Below are positions 12,025 to 23,217 of a stretch of DNA of 64,000 nt, piece by piece; positions within the stretch are counted from its first letter, which is position 1; every line of letters starts with the position of its first letter. The DNA is from Filosporella fistucella (taxonomy: Eukaryota > Ascomycota > Leotiomycetes > Helotiales), in the NCBI GenBank assembly GCA_030077755.1, contig JAQJZZ010000018.1:1798001-1862000 (forward strand). The letters are read 5' to 3'. Both the position numbers and the translations under genes were made by a program. The notes beneath the pieces were generated by a model. The model saw nothing but the letters and a program-made list of their open reading frames with translations. It had not been told where the DNA came from and did not search any database.

Positions 12025-13369
12025 TCACCTCGCAACTCAATCACCACCCACAAACTTCTCTTCCTCACTCCCTCCACACAGCAATATCATCCGGACACGC
12101 ACCGACCTGACGCATTCTCTATCCGGCTCTCTCTCTATCTTTCACTCACACGCCTCAACCCCTCTCAAACTCTGCTTCTCCCACACCAAACCGTTCTCGG
12201 CATCAAACTCAAATTCTCCTCGCGACAACACCTACACCCACGGCTCTACCCTAATCCGAGACACGTCCTACCTGTACTTCCTACCGAGAACAGAGTGCGA
12301 GCGTGAGAGCTTCTCTAGTGTTGTACTGCGCTGCATCGATTTCAAACTCGCTGCTTGTTCTGGTCTCTTTCGGCTTCCCCTCCTCTTCCTTCTCACCGGG
12401 GCCTTCCTCCACCTGCCTTGTCTTTGCATCATCCCGGATCGCTTGTCTGTCTCGTCTCGTCATAACCTTGGTTCACTCCTGTTCTATTACTGAAGGGTAT
12501 CAAGGACTTGTACAGTTCCTTTGCAATTGCTGCAGAATTCGGGACCTACCGAGAAAGAGCCTCCGCTAAGCGGCCCTAATCCAGCTCTTCAAACTTCAAG
12601 TCCTCGGCGCTTTCCTCGACTTGCTCTAACCTAACCCCAAGACTGCCCCAGACAACTTCAACCAGCTCACTAACGTTCCACCGGCGCTTCTATCTTCGGA
12701 CGACTTGACGCCATCACTCTGTCAAAGCAGTCAAGGCGCAACCCCAACCGGGTTTGACTGCTATAAGGTCAAACGGTCTGGGGTCAAACTACCCTGAACT
12801 AGACCCCGCCGGATCCACTAGAGAGGACCTTGACGACAACTTTGCTGGACATGTTGTAGTCTTATAACATCATAACCCTACTCATCACACAAAAGAAAAA
12901 GAACAAAGTATTTAGTATTCAACGCGACCACGTCATTATAGCTATAACTTTGGCACCCAAACTCGACACAGTCTCTGGAAGCAGACCATCTTCCACGATT
13001 CGACTTCAATCTCTTCCAGCTTTTTAAATCTTCTCCACGTTGGAATCCTTGCTGCAACTGGAATTTCGTGTCTCAATACAACGGGTTCGAAAACGATCTC
13101 TTGAACGTGGATCTTCTAAGACCATTCGATCTCTAAACAATTCTTTCCAGGGATCATTCATCCATTCTTCCATTGCCAACAAACACTGTCCATACTGTCA
13201 TCCCCAAAGACGAACCGTCCGCAGCAGTTCCATATAATCAAACTCGTCATCTTGACGGAAACGGTCCTTCCAATGGAGACAATTCAGTCAACCCATCAGT
13301 TCGCTGATGCTGCTACTTCTCAGATCCATGGCTTGAGCAGGTCCGTTCAATTCCATACTACTCCACATT

Positions 13370-14921
13370 ATGCCCAGAGAGTTGAGCAGGTGCATTCGAT
13401 AAGTCAGGATTGCTGATGTTTTGTAATAGTAATGATTGCACTCTTGTCATAAGACAAGGGCCAGAGAATGCTAGAGTTGCGGTAGGAAAGGAAAAGGGTA
13501 GGCATACAGTATCCTCTTGCGACAAGTCACTGACCGACTTATAGATCGCAAGCCAGTCGATCCACCACCAATCATTCAGCTCATCATCAGTGAGCATTCA
13601 GATCCTCAACAGAACTACCTGCAGAGTATGACGTCTCCCATCTTGAACCACAACTCCACTAACGGCTCGAACAGGTCCATACTTCTTCATGTCATGCAGC
13701 CTGATCTCTGAACACAGCAACCAAGTACCGTCTGGAGGAACACTTGGAACTGCACTGGCAGGTACTCTCGTATCCTCGCTGCACCGTCTCAAGGACACGA
13801 GCAACAATGATGGCGCTTTCTTTGTCTTTGGTGACCTATCTGTCAAGGTCGAAGGTCACTTCCGCCTCCAATTCAATTTGTACGAGATGCGTGGTGGGGA
13901 GTGTCACCATATCCAAGCCATAGTTTCCAACGTATTCCCTGTCCATTCGCCGAAGAACTTTCATGGTATGGCAGAGTCAACCTTCCTTACTCGATCATTC
14001 AGCGACCAAGGTGTTCGATTAAGATTGAGAAAGGAGCCTCGAACTTTGTTGAGAAAACGTGGACCTGCTCATGATGACTACCAGCCTCGACATTATCGCA
14101 CTACCCAACGCCCTGCAAGCACAGGAGGTGACTTGACTCCCATTACCAGTCAAGGATCGCAGAGCCACTCAGAGCAAGAGGGTGCCGTCGAGTCCGGCAT
14201 AAACGCATATGATGAACGTCCACAAGCTGGCCGTCAGTACTCACAGAGCTCCACATCGTACTCTGGAGGAGCTAGCTATGACGAGTCATCATCAAAAAGG
14301 CCCCGAACTGGATCAGATACATCCTATCAGAGTCAGAGTCTTGACAATACGCAACAGTATCCGCGAATTTATACTGATACCCAACCACAAAACTTCAATC
14401 AGTATCAGACGAGCCAAACGTCCAACTACGGATTCAGTTACTCACAATCTCCTCACTCAGCAACCCCTCGAGACAATTTCTTCCCCAGAGCCAACACTTC
14501 GCAGATCAGCTCAAGCTTTGATACAAGCGCGCAAAGGTCGCCCCAATCAGCGTACTTTCCTCCTCAACCACAAGCTGTCAGAACTTATCGGACATTGCCA
14601 ATTCATAACCAGTACCAACCATCTCAAATATTAGCTCCAGCTCCGGTTCAAGGCAGTTTTGATGGCATGGTAAACGAACAGCGAGCACAGATTTCTCCCC
14701 TTGGTGGACCCAGCTTGTCTGGTATGGCGCCTCCCAACTACAGAGGAATGAGCCAATTCACTGGTTTGGCAAGCTCTCCAAATGTACGCAGAGATTCGTA
14801 CCAGTTTTCGAGTCCTAGTCAGAATATCGCAGTCGGTTCGATGGGTGCGATGTACGCCAGTCGAACCGCGACAATCAATACGACCAGCGCACCAGGTTCT
14901 GTAGATACCAGTACCTATTGA
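13370..14921 (+). CDS. vosA: Velvet-domain developmental regulator VosA
   Basis: Exons 13370-13389, 13430-13497, 13545-13625 and 13675-14921 give 471 aa. The joined N-terminus reads [18 protein letters not shown], then [13 protein letters not shown], and [10 protein letters not shown] crosses the last junction; these are the conserved blocks at the start of VosA proteins. The velvet domain runs to about residue 185 ([44 protein letters not shown]). The rest is a Ser/Gln/Tyr-rich disordered tail with a basic KRPR patch at residues 264-267 that may be a nuclear signal. VosA binds DNA through the velvet fold, pairs with VelB and controls spore maturation, viability and trehalose. Introns are 40, 47 and 49 nt; the 40-nt first intron and 20-nt first exon are the least certain parts. 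The motifs fit VosA better than VeA or VelB. Confidence 0.9.
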
Positions 14922-16845
14922 ATGTTAGAGATACCCTTGTAAGCATCGATTTTGGAGCGAGGCGTTTTTCATTCAAAAGTGGATTTCATAGGCGGGATAA
15001 GATTGGGTAGCACAATGAATTGCGCTGGTTGTTTCTTCTTTGTTGGTGGAACCCTGGATTTTTTTTTCTGGATATGGGACTGGTTAGATTCATAGCACGG
15101 CAGGAATAGGGGTTGCATACATACCTTTCGAGGTTCATCGGTTTCTTTACAACGATACCATTGGAGGCAGCAAGTGGAACAGTACGATGTAATACAGCAG
15201 CACAGCACAGCACAGCGTCGGGAGTTGGAACATGGCATGCATAGCATACAGACGTACTTTCGTTCATCAACACTTATAGAAGGGATTTTCAGTTCTGTTG
15301 TCTGTTGGGTCCGGTATACCCCGGGAATGGGACTACAGGCATTGTGTATTCTAGGACGGTCTGGCGGTATCTTTGTCCTTCCCGGTTTTCTGCGCGCGAG
15401 TCGATTGTGTTTGCATATAGTAATAGGATCGGAGACGAGAAGAATTAACTGCTCTATATAGAATTTTCGTTTTCGTCGGGTGAAAAAGAAACAGATAGAC
15501 GAGGTAAGTCATGAGTACTGAATTGTTTGTACGAAGTTTGTAGTTTTAAGAAACTTGAAAGTTTGGAGCTTTTTGCAGAACTTGGGCAAGATTAGATAGC
15601 ACAACTAAATTAAGCCCTGAGACATCTAAGAACGTCTGATCACAGCTCGGGGCGGGGTGTCTTGGCGGGGATCAGACGATCTGGCGTACATCTCGCAGCA
15701 GATTTATTTTCGGATTGGCTCTGGTCTCGGAAATTTCTGCTCGTGCTTTTTCCTGCTCGTACGGAGGCGGTTCTGGAATGGAATGTGGAATGTGTATGCA
15801 AAGGGGCGGATTTATCATGTGTTTGTAAGACCTTTCATGTCTTTTTACTAGCGAGGGAAGCACAGGACGACGAGGAGAAAATTTTCCGGGTATGAGAAGG
15901 GGAATTGGGTATTTAGGTTTTAAATTTTTGAATTCATTTAGTTTATCTATTTGCGTTTAGGCTTGGGCTGTCTTTGCTTAGCATGAGGCTCGGCTTGAAT
16001 GGTGTATGAGGCTTTTAGTTCTACGGGAGATTGCAGGAGAGCTTGGTCTTTGCTTGGGTTTGGTACGTCCGTAGGAACGGGAGAATTGGGAGATGCTTGT
16101 GGAGTCACGGGTGATGGGTGTGGCGTAAGGGGGAGGTGAGATTTGTGGCGCTTCTGGAGGGCGGTATTTGCGTGGAGCGGGACAGGGGTGGAAGGGCGGA
16201 GATGGGAATGAATGACGGGAGAGTGGAAGTGGATGTGGAAGTGGAAGTGGGATTGGGGATACAGGATGTGATAGGAGGAATATTAAGACAGGAGAGTCAC
16301 CTACAGAATATACCCATGTGGTAAGAATGAGGTTCGAATAAGGTTGGTGTTTTTATGGGCCCTCCTCGAGAGGCTGTGTTTGAATGAGGCAGGCATTGTT
16401 GCCAAGTGACCGTATCTGGAGAGTGATATGAGCAGGTGTTTTCCAGGACATTTCATCCATACTATTTAGGTATCATTTTAATGTATGTAACTGATCATGT
16501 TGTAAACATCATCGTATTGATGGACATTTTAAGAACTGTACCTACGCTGAGGTCAAGCCGTACTACGCGAAAGCCAAACCATTCCGGGATCGATCGTCGT
16601 ACCTGCTTCGTAGTGTCAATCCACACAGCTCCCTACCAATCAGGATGGCCCTGCTACGAGACACGACGTAGTACAGGTGAGATTCTTGGGCATACAAAGC
16701 TTCACATATCTTCTCGATCCAACCTCTTTCACGATCACATCCTAAAATTCCTATTTGAGATGCAGCTTCCAGCCTTGTAAACTGTCCCTCCTTGATACAT
16801 GAGCATCCATATCCCTTTCAGGCAACGCCACAACTAGAAGCAACC
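14922..16845. other. Intergenic region between vosA and the NAT gene
   Basis: No supportable gene. Contains a GGAAGT-rich purine repeat near 16221-16252. The 115-codon frame starting at 16436 has no family features. It probably holds the vosA 3' end and the promoter of the acetyltransferase. Confidence 0.5.
16221..16252. repeat. GTGGAA purine-rich tandem repeat
   Basis: Degenerate (GTGGAA/GTGGAT)n run. Confidence 0.55.
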
Positions 16846-18008
16846 ATGTCATATTCCCGCCGACCAACCTATTCCCTTTCCGCTCTTCAAAAGTATCTTA
16901 CCCACATTTCTCTCCCGGCTCACCATCAAACGCCCCTGCTTCAAAATCTCACCAATCGCGACTGGACGACCTCTAAAGTTGGAGGCCTGAAATCATTACA
17001 AGCACTGCAGAAATACCAGCAAGCTAAAATCCCATTCACAAATTTGTATTTGCACTATAGCAAGCACCATGTTGGGACTATGGATGCGGGAGCTCTGTAT
17101 GAGTATATTGTTGAGAGTAAGGGGATTGCACGTGAAGGGGGTGTGGGAGAGGGGATTATGCACGAGGGGTTCAAGGAGAATTTAAGTATTCTAAGGAAAG
17201 GGAGAACAGAGAGGGAAAGAGCTTGGGATGGGAAAGGTCCAAGTGGTGGGAGGGGAGGAAGTTGTACGTTGAATAATGGATTTTTTGGAGCTGTGATGAG
17301 GAGTCTTGGGCTGAGTGTTAAAAGTACTGGAGCGAGGGTTAGTACGAGTATTAATGGGGGCGAGAAGGGACGGTTTGGGGGATGGAATCATCTTGTTCAG
17401 TTGGTAGGGTTTGAAGGGAAGAGGTATTTGGTTGATGTTGGGTTTGGTGGGAATGGTGAGTCTTTCTTTGATCTGAGAAGACGTGATATTGAGCTGATTT
17501 TATAGGACCAACTGAACCTGTACTACTTGAGGATGGGTATGAGAGTCAGTGGGGCGTCACAGGCGACAAAGTAAGACTGATATGGAGCGGGATCCAGGAG
17601 TATGAGACTCCAGGAGAAAAATGCTGGATTTTACAACATCAGAGAGAGGGAAAGCTAGAGTGGGATGATATCTATTGCTTCACAGAGCATGAATTCTTGC
17701 CGCAAGATCTGGTGGTTATGAACTTCATGTCAGCTGGGGATGTACGAAGGAGTTTCTTCAATCACATGATTATCTGTCTCCGCAACGAGATGGAGGGAGA
17801 AGATGTGGTTGGTGTCGTTTCAATGACTGATGGTAAGGTTAAGAGGAGGATACGAGGAAAGAGTGAAACGGTTGCGGAATGTAAGAGTGAGGTTGAGAGA
17901 TGGGAGGCGTTGGAGAAGTGGTTTGGTATTGTTCTTGGAGAACAGGAGAGATTGGGTATCAAGGGAATGATGACAGAATTGGGCGGCCAGGAAGACGAAG
18001 GCAAATAA
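16846..18008 (+). CDS. Arylamine N-acetyltransferase
   Basis: Exons 16846-17455 and 17506-18008, 370 aa. The 50-nt intron sits directly after the catalytic Asp block. Start chosen for its caaccATG context; an in-frame ATG at 16792 is possible. The family moves acetyl (or malonyl) from CoA to arylamines through a Cys-His-Asp triad. Here RGGSC gives C140, WNHLVQL gives H182 and LVDVGFGG gives D197. The usual RGGxCxEN motif has Leu in place of Glu two residues after the Cys, and the segment before the active Cys (residues about 90-135) is long and glycine/charge-rich. Related fungal enzymes detoxify arylamines and plant benzoxazolinones; the substrate of this one is unknown. It stands alone between vosA and the Sas3-type gene. 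Confidence 0.88.
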
Positions 18009-19720
18009 GGACAATAGATGGCTCGATAGAATTTGCTTCACCCAATTTACAAGAATTCTAGTAGATGCAGCACAGTTAATCCTCAGAGATGAACCCATAA
18101 AAAGTGTTCACATGGGAAAACACTCGAGCCTAATTATCGGTTCCCTCCCACTGCGCTTCAAGCAAATATGGAACTACATGAATATTCAAGTAACTAACCG
18201 GCATAGAGCGGATCGATCATGTCAAATTGCGAGGTGAGACATTGGATGGCCCCCCTGTTCCCAAAGTATTTATTCTAGCAAATCCCGAATCAGACCCTAT
18301 GCATCGCTTGATCGGAGGGTACTGCTGAGTCTGCCGTTTATTTCTCCTGAAGTGTAGTTAAGCGATTAGAAAACATCGAAGCTCGTTTTGGAAATTTTTG
18401 TGGCGTGCATAGCGTCGACGTTTCTCTCAATGAAGGTGCAATTTGGTAATTCATAGAAGCAGGACATAGACCCAGACAATGATGAAAACGAAAAGATCAC
18501 GCAAGTAGTGATAAAAAAACGGATAGGTAACAGCTCCATTCATTCCGTTGCGCGCATGTGTATGTACAATTGTAGAAGACCTCAGCCCATCCTAAATTAT
18601 GCGCTTCTCGAGCTGTATATAACGTCAGTAATCCATCTCCCAACGAGATACCTTATCGAAATACATACTCTCCAAGGATTGTTCAATTCGAATCCAGCCG
18701 GTGCCGCGGGGTTATCTGTTTGCCCCCTCAAAAATCCCGTCAACCTCCTATCTCGATCCATCACTGCAATTAATCAGTACGACTCTATTTACGAACAATT
18801 CATGAAGTATTACTTTGCTGTGCAATTGTTAGCATTCCATGTCCCTAGAATCTGTATTCATACTGACTTTGTCCCATTGATCGACTGAATGTCTTGCCCT
18901 CTTTCCACCGTTCTGCATGTGTCTGATCTTCGAAAGACCTGCTCCGGTAATTCCGAACATCTGCGACCTTCAGTATTTGCTTCTACGCCCGTCGATCCTT
19001 GTTGTGCGAGGAGTTGATGGTAGGGGACTGACAGTGAGCATGATCCCATAGGGAATGAGAGCTTCGAATGGAACACCCATCGTGGCGATAGATTCTTGAT
19101 CCTGGAGCATTTATCAGCACATTTGAATCCAAACATCAGAGTAAAACCTACCCAGCGGTTCTCGTTGCCAGGCAATTGATTGAGCCTTCGTTGCGTTCTT
19201 TGACTGACGTTGAAGCTTGAATCCAGCCTCAGGTCAAAACCTGCTGACTAATTTCGAAGTCACAACCAGGAGCCAGGACCGACGACAAGCCTGAGATGCG
19301 ACGAGCAAGGAGGCGATATTACAACTCCACGACAAGATCTGGGTTCAATTCAAACTTGATTTACGCGTCGGAAGGCTTTATGCTTTCTATTTTATCGTGT
19401 CTTTAATTGTGTCATCGGCGTTGTGGCCTGAAATCGCGCGTTCACCACCGTTCTCCCCCTACAAACTACCCCCGACCTCCTACCAATCAACCCAGCAACC
19501 TGCCACCAGGCGTATCGAATACAGAACTTACATACCATATACACCGTGTGGAAAAGAACCTTATTCTCCAAGAAGAAGACATCCTCTTCACCCGGACTGA
19601 CCTACAGCTTTCCACGCGCATTCCAAACATTCCTTTCCCGCAAACCAATTTCTATTCGGCCAAATTTTACAAGATATATACCCATAATACCGCATGCGAA
19701 TGAGCAGAAAGACATAGAAG
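18009..19720. other. Intergenic region
   Basis: No gene supported. Presumably NAT 3' sequence plus the promoter of the histone acetyltransferase. The 126-codon frame at 18508 looks random. Confidence 0.5.
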
Positions 19721-22700
19721 ATGGCGGCAGCGGTGCTTGTAGAGGAGGAGCTTCAGCAAAGCATGGCAACTTCAGAAGAAGACGCGGAGTTTGAGGAAGA
19801 TGATGAATTAGCTGCGGAAATTCTCGCAGACAGAGATGCTTTTGCTGCCAACAAGCAGCTGCATAATGGTATGATGGAACAAAGTGTTGGAGATGAGGAG
19901 GTAGATGAAGTGGAGGGGAATGGTGAGGGGAGCATACTCTCCGAAGAGGATGCGGAAGGAGAGGAGGATGAGGAAATGGTTGATATTGAAAACGGCGAAG
20001 GAGACAGCGAAGAAGAGGACGAAGATGATGAGGATGTTGAGGGTGTAGGAGCCGTCAAAATTCAGCCCGGACTTCTGGACGATGATGAAGACGTTGTATC
20101 TGGCACCTCAGATGATGATGGAAGCGTGGCAAGTGTTGGAGAGGACGATGATGAGTCCAAAGATTCAACAGATGCGGAAGTAGAAGTTGAGTGGGAGCCT
20201 GCAGTCGAAGAAGAGGAGGAGCCTGCCAACCCAAATCGCTGCATGTAAGTCACTCTGATGCTATCTTGCGCAATTGTTTTTAACAAATCCATTAGATTCT
20301 GTCAACAAGATGAGGAAAACGATCCTAGCGAAGAGTTTGAGCTTTACTTAGCTTGTGGTGTTTGTTGCGATAATGGTTTGTTTGATATAAAATAATTTTG
20401 GACAAGGCTGACGAGGCTGTAGCACACCGGCAATGCGCCCGCAATGCCGAAGCACTCAAATCCGAAGATGGTAATCCTGAGATTATGTTAGGGTTATAAA
20501 ATATATATACTAATCTGATTGCAGAGTCGAGTGACTGGTACTGTCCAGAATGTGTCGCGAATAATCTCGTTCCGGAAGCTGCAATACCAGAAGTTGAAGA
20601 GGATCCTCTTGACCCTGTCGCGCGACGCATTTCACGAGACAGGATTGCAGGTGATCTATTACCTTCGCAACGAGCCATAAAACCAGATTCACATTCTGTT
20701 TTTAACCAGCTTATTGCGCCTGACGATCCAATGGATGGATCTCGTTTGTTGCGGAAGAGGAAGACCTCCTCTGGCGAGGCTGATAATAACACTGAAGATC
20801 CCACGCCAAGAAGGCAGACCCGCAACAAGGATCGCAGTTCAGAGTCGTCAAAGGCCCAAAACCAAACAGCAGAATATGGTTTGCCAATGAACATAGATCA
20901 AGTGAATGACCCTTTGGTGAATGGAAACGGCAATAAAGTTGGGGAACCAACCCTTAGAGCTTCCAGATCGCTGCGGCTCAAGACTTCCTCTTCAAATTCC
21001 GCCAAGATCCTTGAAAAGTCAGCTACATGCATAAAATTAGGCCTACGTGTTGATCCCCACGAGCTACGCAACATCCTGTCGCGACCACCAAAACCGAAAA
21101 GCAAGAAGAAAAGCCGAGCGGTGTCTGCACCTCGATCTATGACTGCATCGACAAATTTTGTTCCATCAACATATTCCCAGCCCTTCTACTCGCTACATGA
21201 TAAGGAGATCGACGAGCTGAAGTCGAAGCCATACGGTGGAATTTTAAGTGAGGCGGATGCAGATACGACCTTGACACTACCCAAGCCTGAACACCGTCGG
21301 CACTTCGATGAAGCCCGTCAAAAGGCTGAGGAAGAATGGAAGGCTCGTGTGGCTGCGGCTGCAGAGGCTACAGCTGTGTCAGGCGTGAAGAAGCCTCGGA
21401 AGGTTTCAGGACCTGCTAGCCAGATCGAATATATCGAGTTTGGCCAACATCAAATCGACATATGGTATGCTGCGCCATACCCTGAAGAGTACAGCCGTAA
21501 CAAAGCACTGTTCATCTGCGAATTTTGCTTGAAATACATGGAATCAGATATTGTGGCTTGGCGACACAAGACAAAATGCCACTGGAAGCACCCCCCTGGC
21601 GACGAAATTTACCGAGATGACAAGAACATCATGATTTTCGAGGTAGACGGTCGAAAAAATCCACTATATTGTCAGAACTTGTGCTTGCTCGCAAAACTCT
21701 TCCTAGGATCGAAGACTTTATACTATGATGTCGAACCTTTCCTGTTCTATGTGATGACGGAATATGATGAGCTTGGTTGTCACTTTGTTGGGTACTTTTC
21801 GAAAGAGAAGCGGCCAAGCAGTTTGAACAATGTTTCCTGTATCCTGGTGCTTCCGATCCATCAACGAAAAGGCTATGGACACCTGCTTATCGACTTTTCG
21901 TATCTCCTCACTCGAGTGGAAAAGAAGACTGGATCGCCCGAGAAACCCCTCTCCGATATGGGTTTGGTATCATACCGAAATTATTGGAGATTAGTGCTCT
22001 GCTACTACCTCAAAGATTTCAAGCCTGGAGATAAGATTCCTAGCATCAAGAAAATTTCCGACGATATGGGCCTGACTCCAGACGATGTCATCTCTGCACT
22101 CGACGCAATGGGTGCTCTTATACGAGACCCTACCACCGGAACTTATGGTATGAAGCTAAAGACTGACTACTACCGGGAGGTCATTCGACAACACGAAGCG
22201 AAGAACTATACAAAGTTGCAAGAGAAGAGACTGGTTTGGACTCCCTATATTATGGGACGAGGGAACGCGTCGGTCTTTGAACATGCACCAGCTTTGAATA
22301 ATGTAGCCCAACGCGATGATGATGATGAAGAGGAAGAAAGCATCGATGTCTCCACAATGTCGACCGGGAAACGGAATTACGAGGCGTTTGCAAACGGCAA
22401 TACTGATGACATCACTGAGGGATTGGGAAAATTGACAACGAGCACAGGCCAGCTCATTAGAGTTGGATCCGATGGCGATGCGGAGAGTTCATATTCAAGA
22501 CCCAAGACCAATGGCATTCCCAAGAAGGCTTCTTATTTTGATGCTGCAGCATCTATTCCAGCTACTCGTTTCGAGGTCTTCCCTCCCCTCCCAGGCACCA
22601 GAAGTCGGGCGACTCCTAGGCCGTCCGTTTCACGCCCTGCTCCATCTCGCCAGAGATATTCATTATCATCCTCAGCTCGACCCAAACCTAGACACTCTGT

Positions 22701-23217
22701 GAGCAACTCCTCGAGACGCTCTGCTACAGCTCGTCCGCGGAGTAGTAATTCAAGAAGGAAAAGTGGAGGCACTGGCCGCGGTCCCGGGCGTTGGCCCAAA
22801 GGTACCAAGAAGAGTGATTTTGGGAACGCAGATAGCGGACCTGGCTTACCACCGAGATTATTGAAGCAAAGGAGCAGACTTGGAAACGAGGTCCTACTTG
22901 GTGATGAGGAGGAAGAAGAGGAAGAAGATGATGGGGAGGAGAACGAGGACGAAGAAGCTGTCGGTAGCGACGAAGACGAGGATGACCAGGGCGAAGCAAT
23001 TGTTTACACGCCTTCACAGAAGAAGAGGCGTGATAGAGATGCACATCGAGGAAACGGTCTGGGAAAGCCCATATTGGAAGGAAAAGGCAAGGGGAAAGGC
23101 CTCGGAAAAGGTCTGGGTAAACCGCCGATGATCGAAACTAATGACGAAGAAATGGAGGATGCTCCACTGTTAGAAGAAGAAATGGAGGTTGACGTTGATG
23201 GCGAGGAGGATGAATAA
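19721..23217 (+). CDS. sas3: MYST-family histone acetyltransferase with PHD finger (Sas3/KAT6 type)
   Basis: Exons 19721-20244, 20296-20375, 20423-20470 and 20525-23217, 1114 aa. Order: a very acidic N-terminus (residues 1-170), a PHD-like Cys/His finger starting CIFC at C174/C177 and ending WYCPEC, a basic Ser-rich linker, the MYST catalytic domain (about 520-800), then a basic Arg/Ser region with GRGPGRWPKG and a Glu/Asp-rich tail. In the MYST domain the C2HC finger uses C549, C552, H565 and C569, the active-site Cys is C656 (NNVSCIL), acetyl-CoA binds at QRKGYG (664-669), and the general base is E690 (SPEKPLS). Sas3 is the catalytic subunit of NuA3 and acetylates histone H3, mainly K14/K23. 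The PHD finger is built from four exons, with three introns of 51, 47 and 54 nt falling inside it. Separation from Esa1/Sas2 rests on the PHD finger and the size. Confidence 0.92.

Larger units (their letters stand above)
9961..13369 (+). promoter_or_regulatory. Pyrimidine-rich upstream region / probable long leader of vosA
   Basis: About 3.4 kb in which the plus strand is strongly C/T-biased, with clusters of TTACC/TACCT repeats at 11241-11276, 11712-11740, 11876-11900 and 11991-12024. Long CT-rich stretches are common in promoters and 5' untranslated regions of fungal regulatory genes. Many short upstream open frames occur, but none resembles a protein family. How much is transcribed cannot be told from sequence; the assignment to vosA is inferred from position and strand bias. 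Confidence 0.4.

Noticed and set aside
10715..12569. Several 100-165 codon plus-strand frames, rich in Pro/Leu/Ser/Thr
   Set aside because: Open because CT-rich DNA lacks stop codons; three frames are open in parallel and none has a family pattern.
13076..13095. GGGTTCGAAAAC resembling a tRNA B box (also 16333 and 18684)
   Set aside because: No A box or cloverleaf at the right distance in any of the three places.
16436..16780. 115-codon frame just upstream of the NAT gene
   Set aside because: No conserved features; its end is in the likely promoter/leader of NAT.
18508..18888. 126-codon frame
   Set aside because: No recognisable features, isolated in intergenic DNA.
20325..20894. 189-codon minus-strand frame inside the MYST gene
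   Set aside because: Antisense shadow of coding exons and introns.
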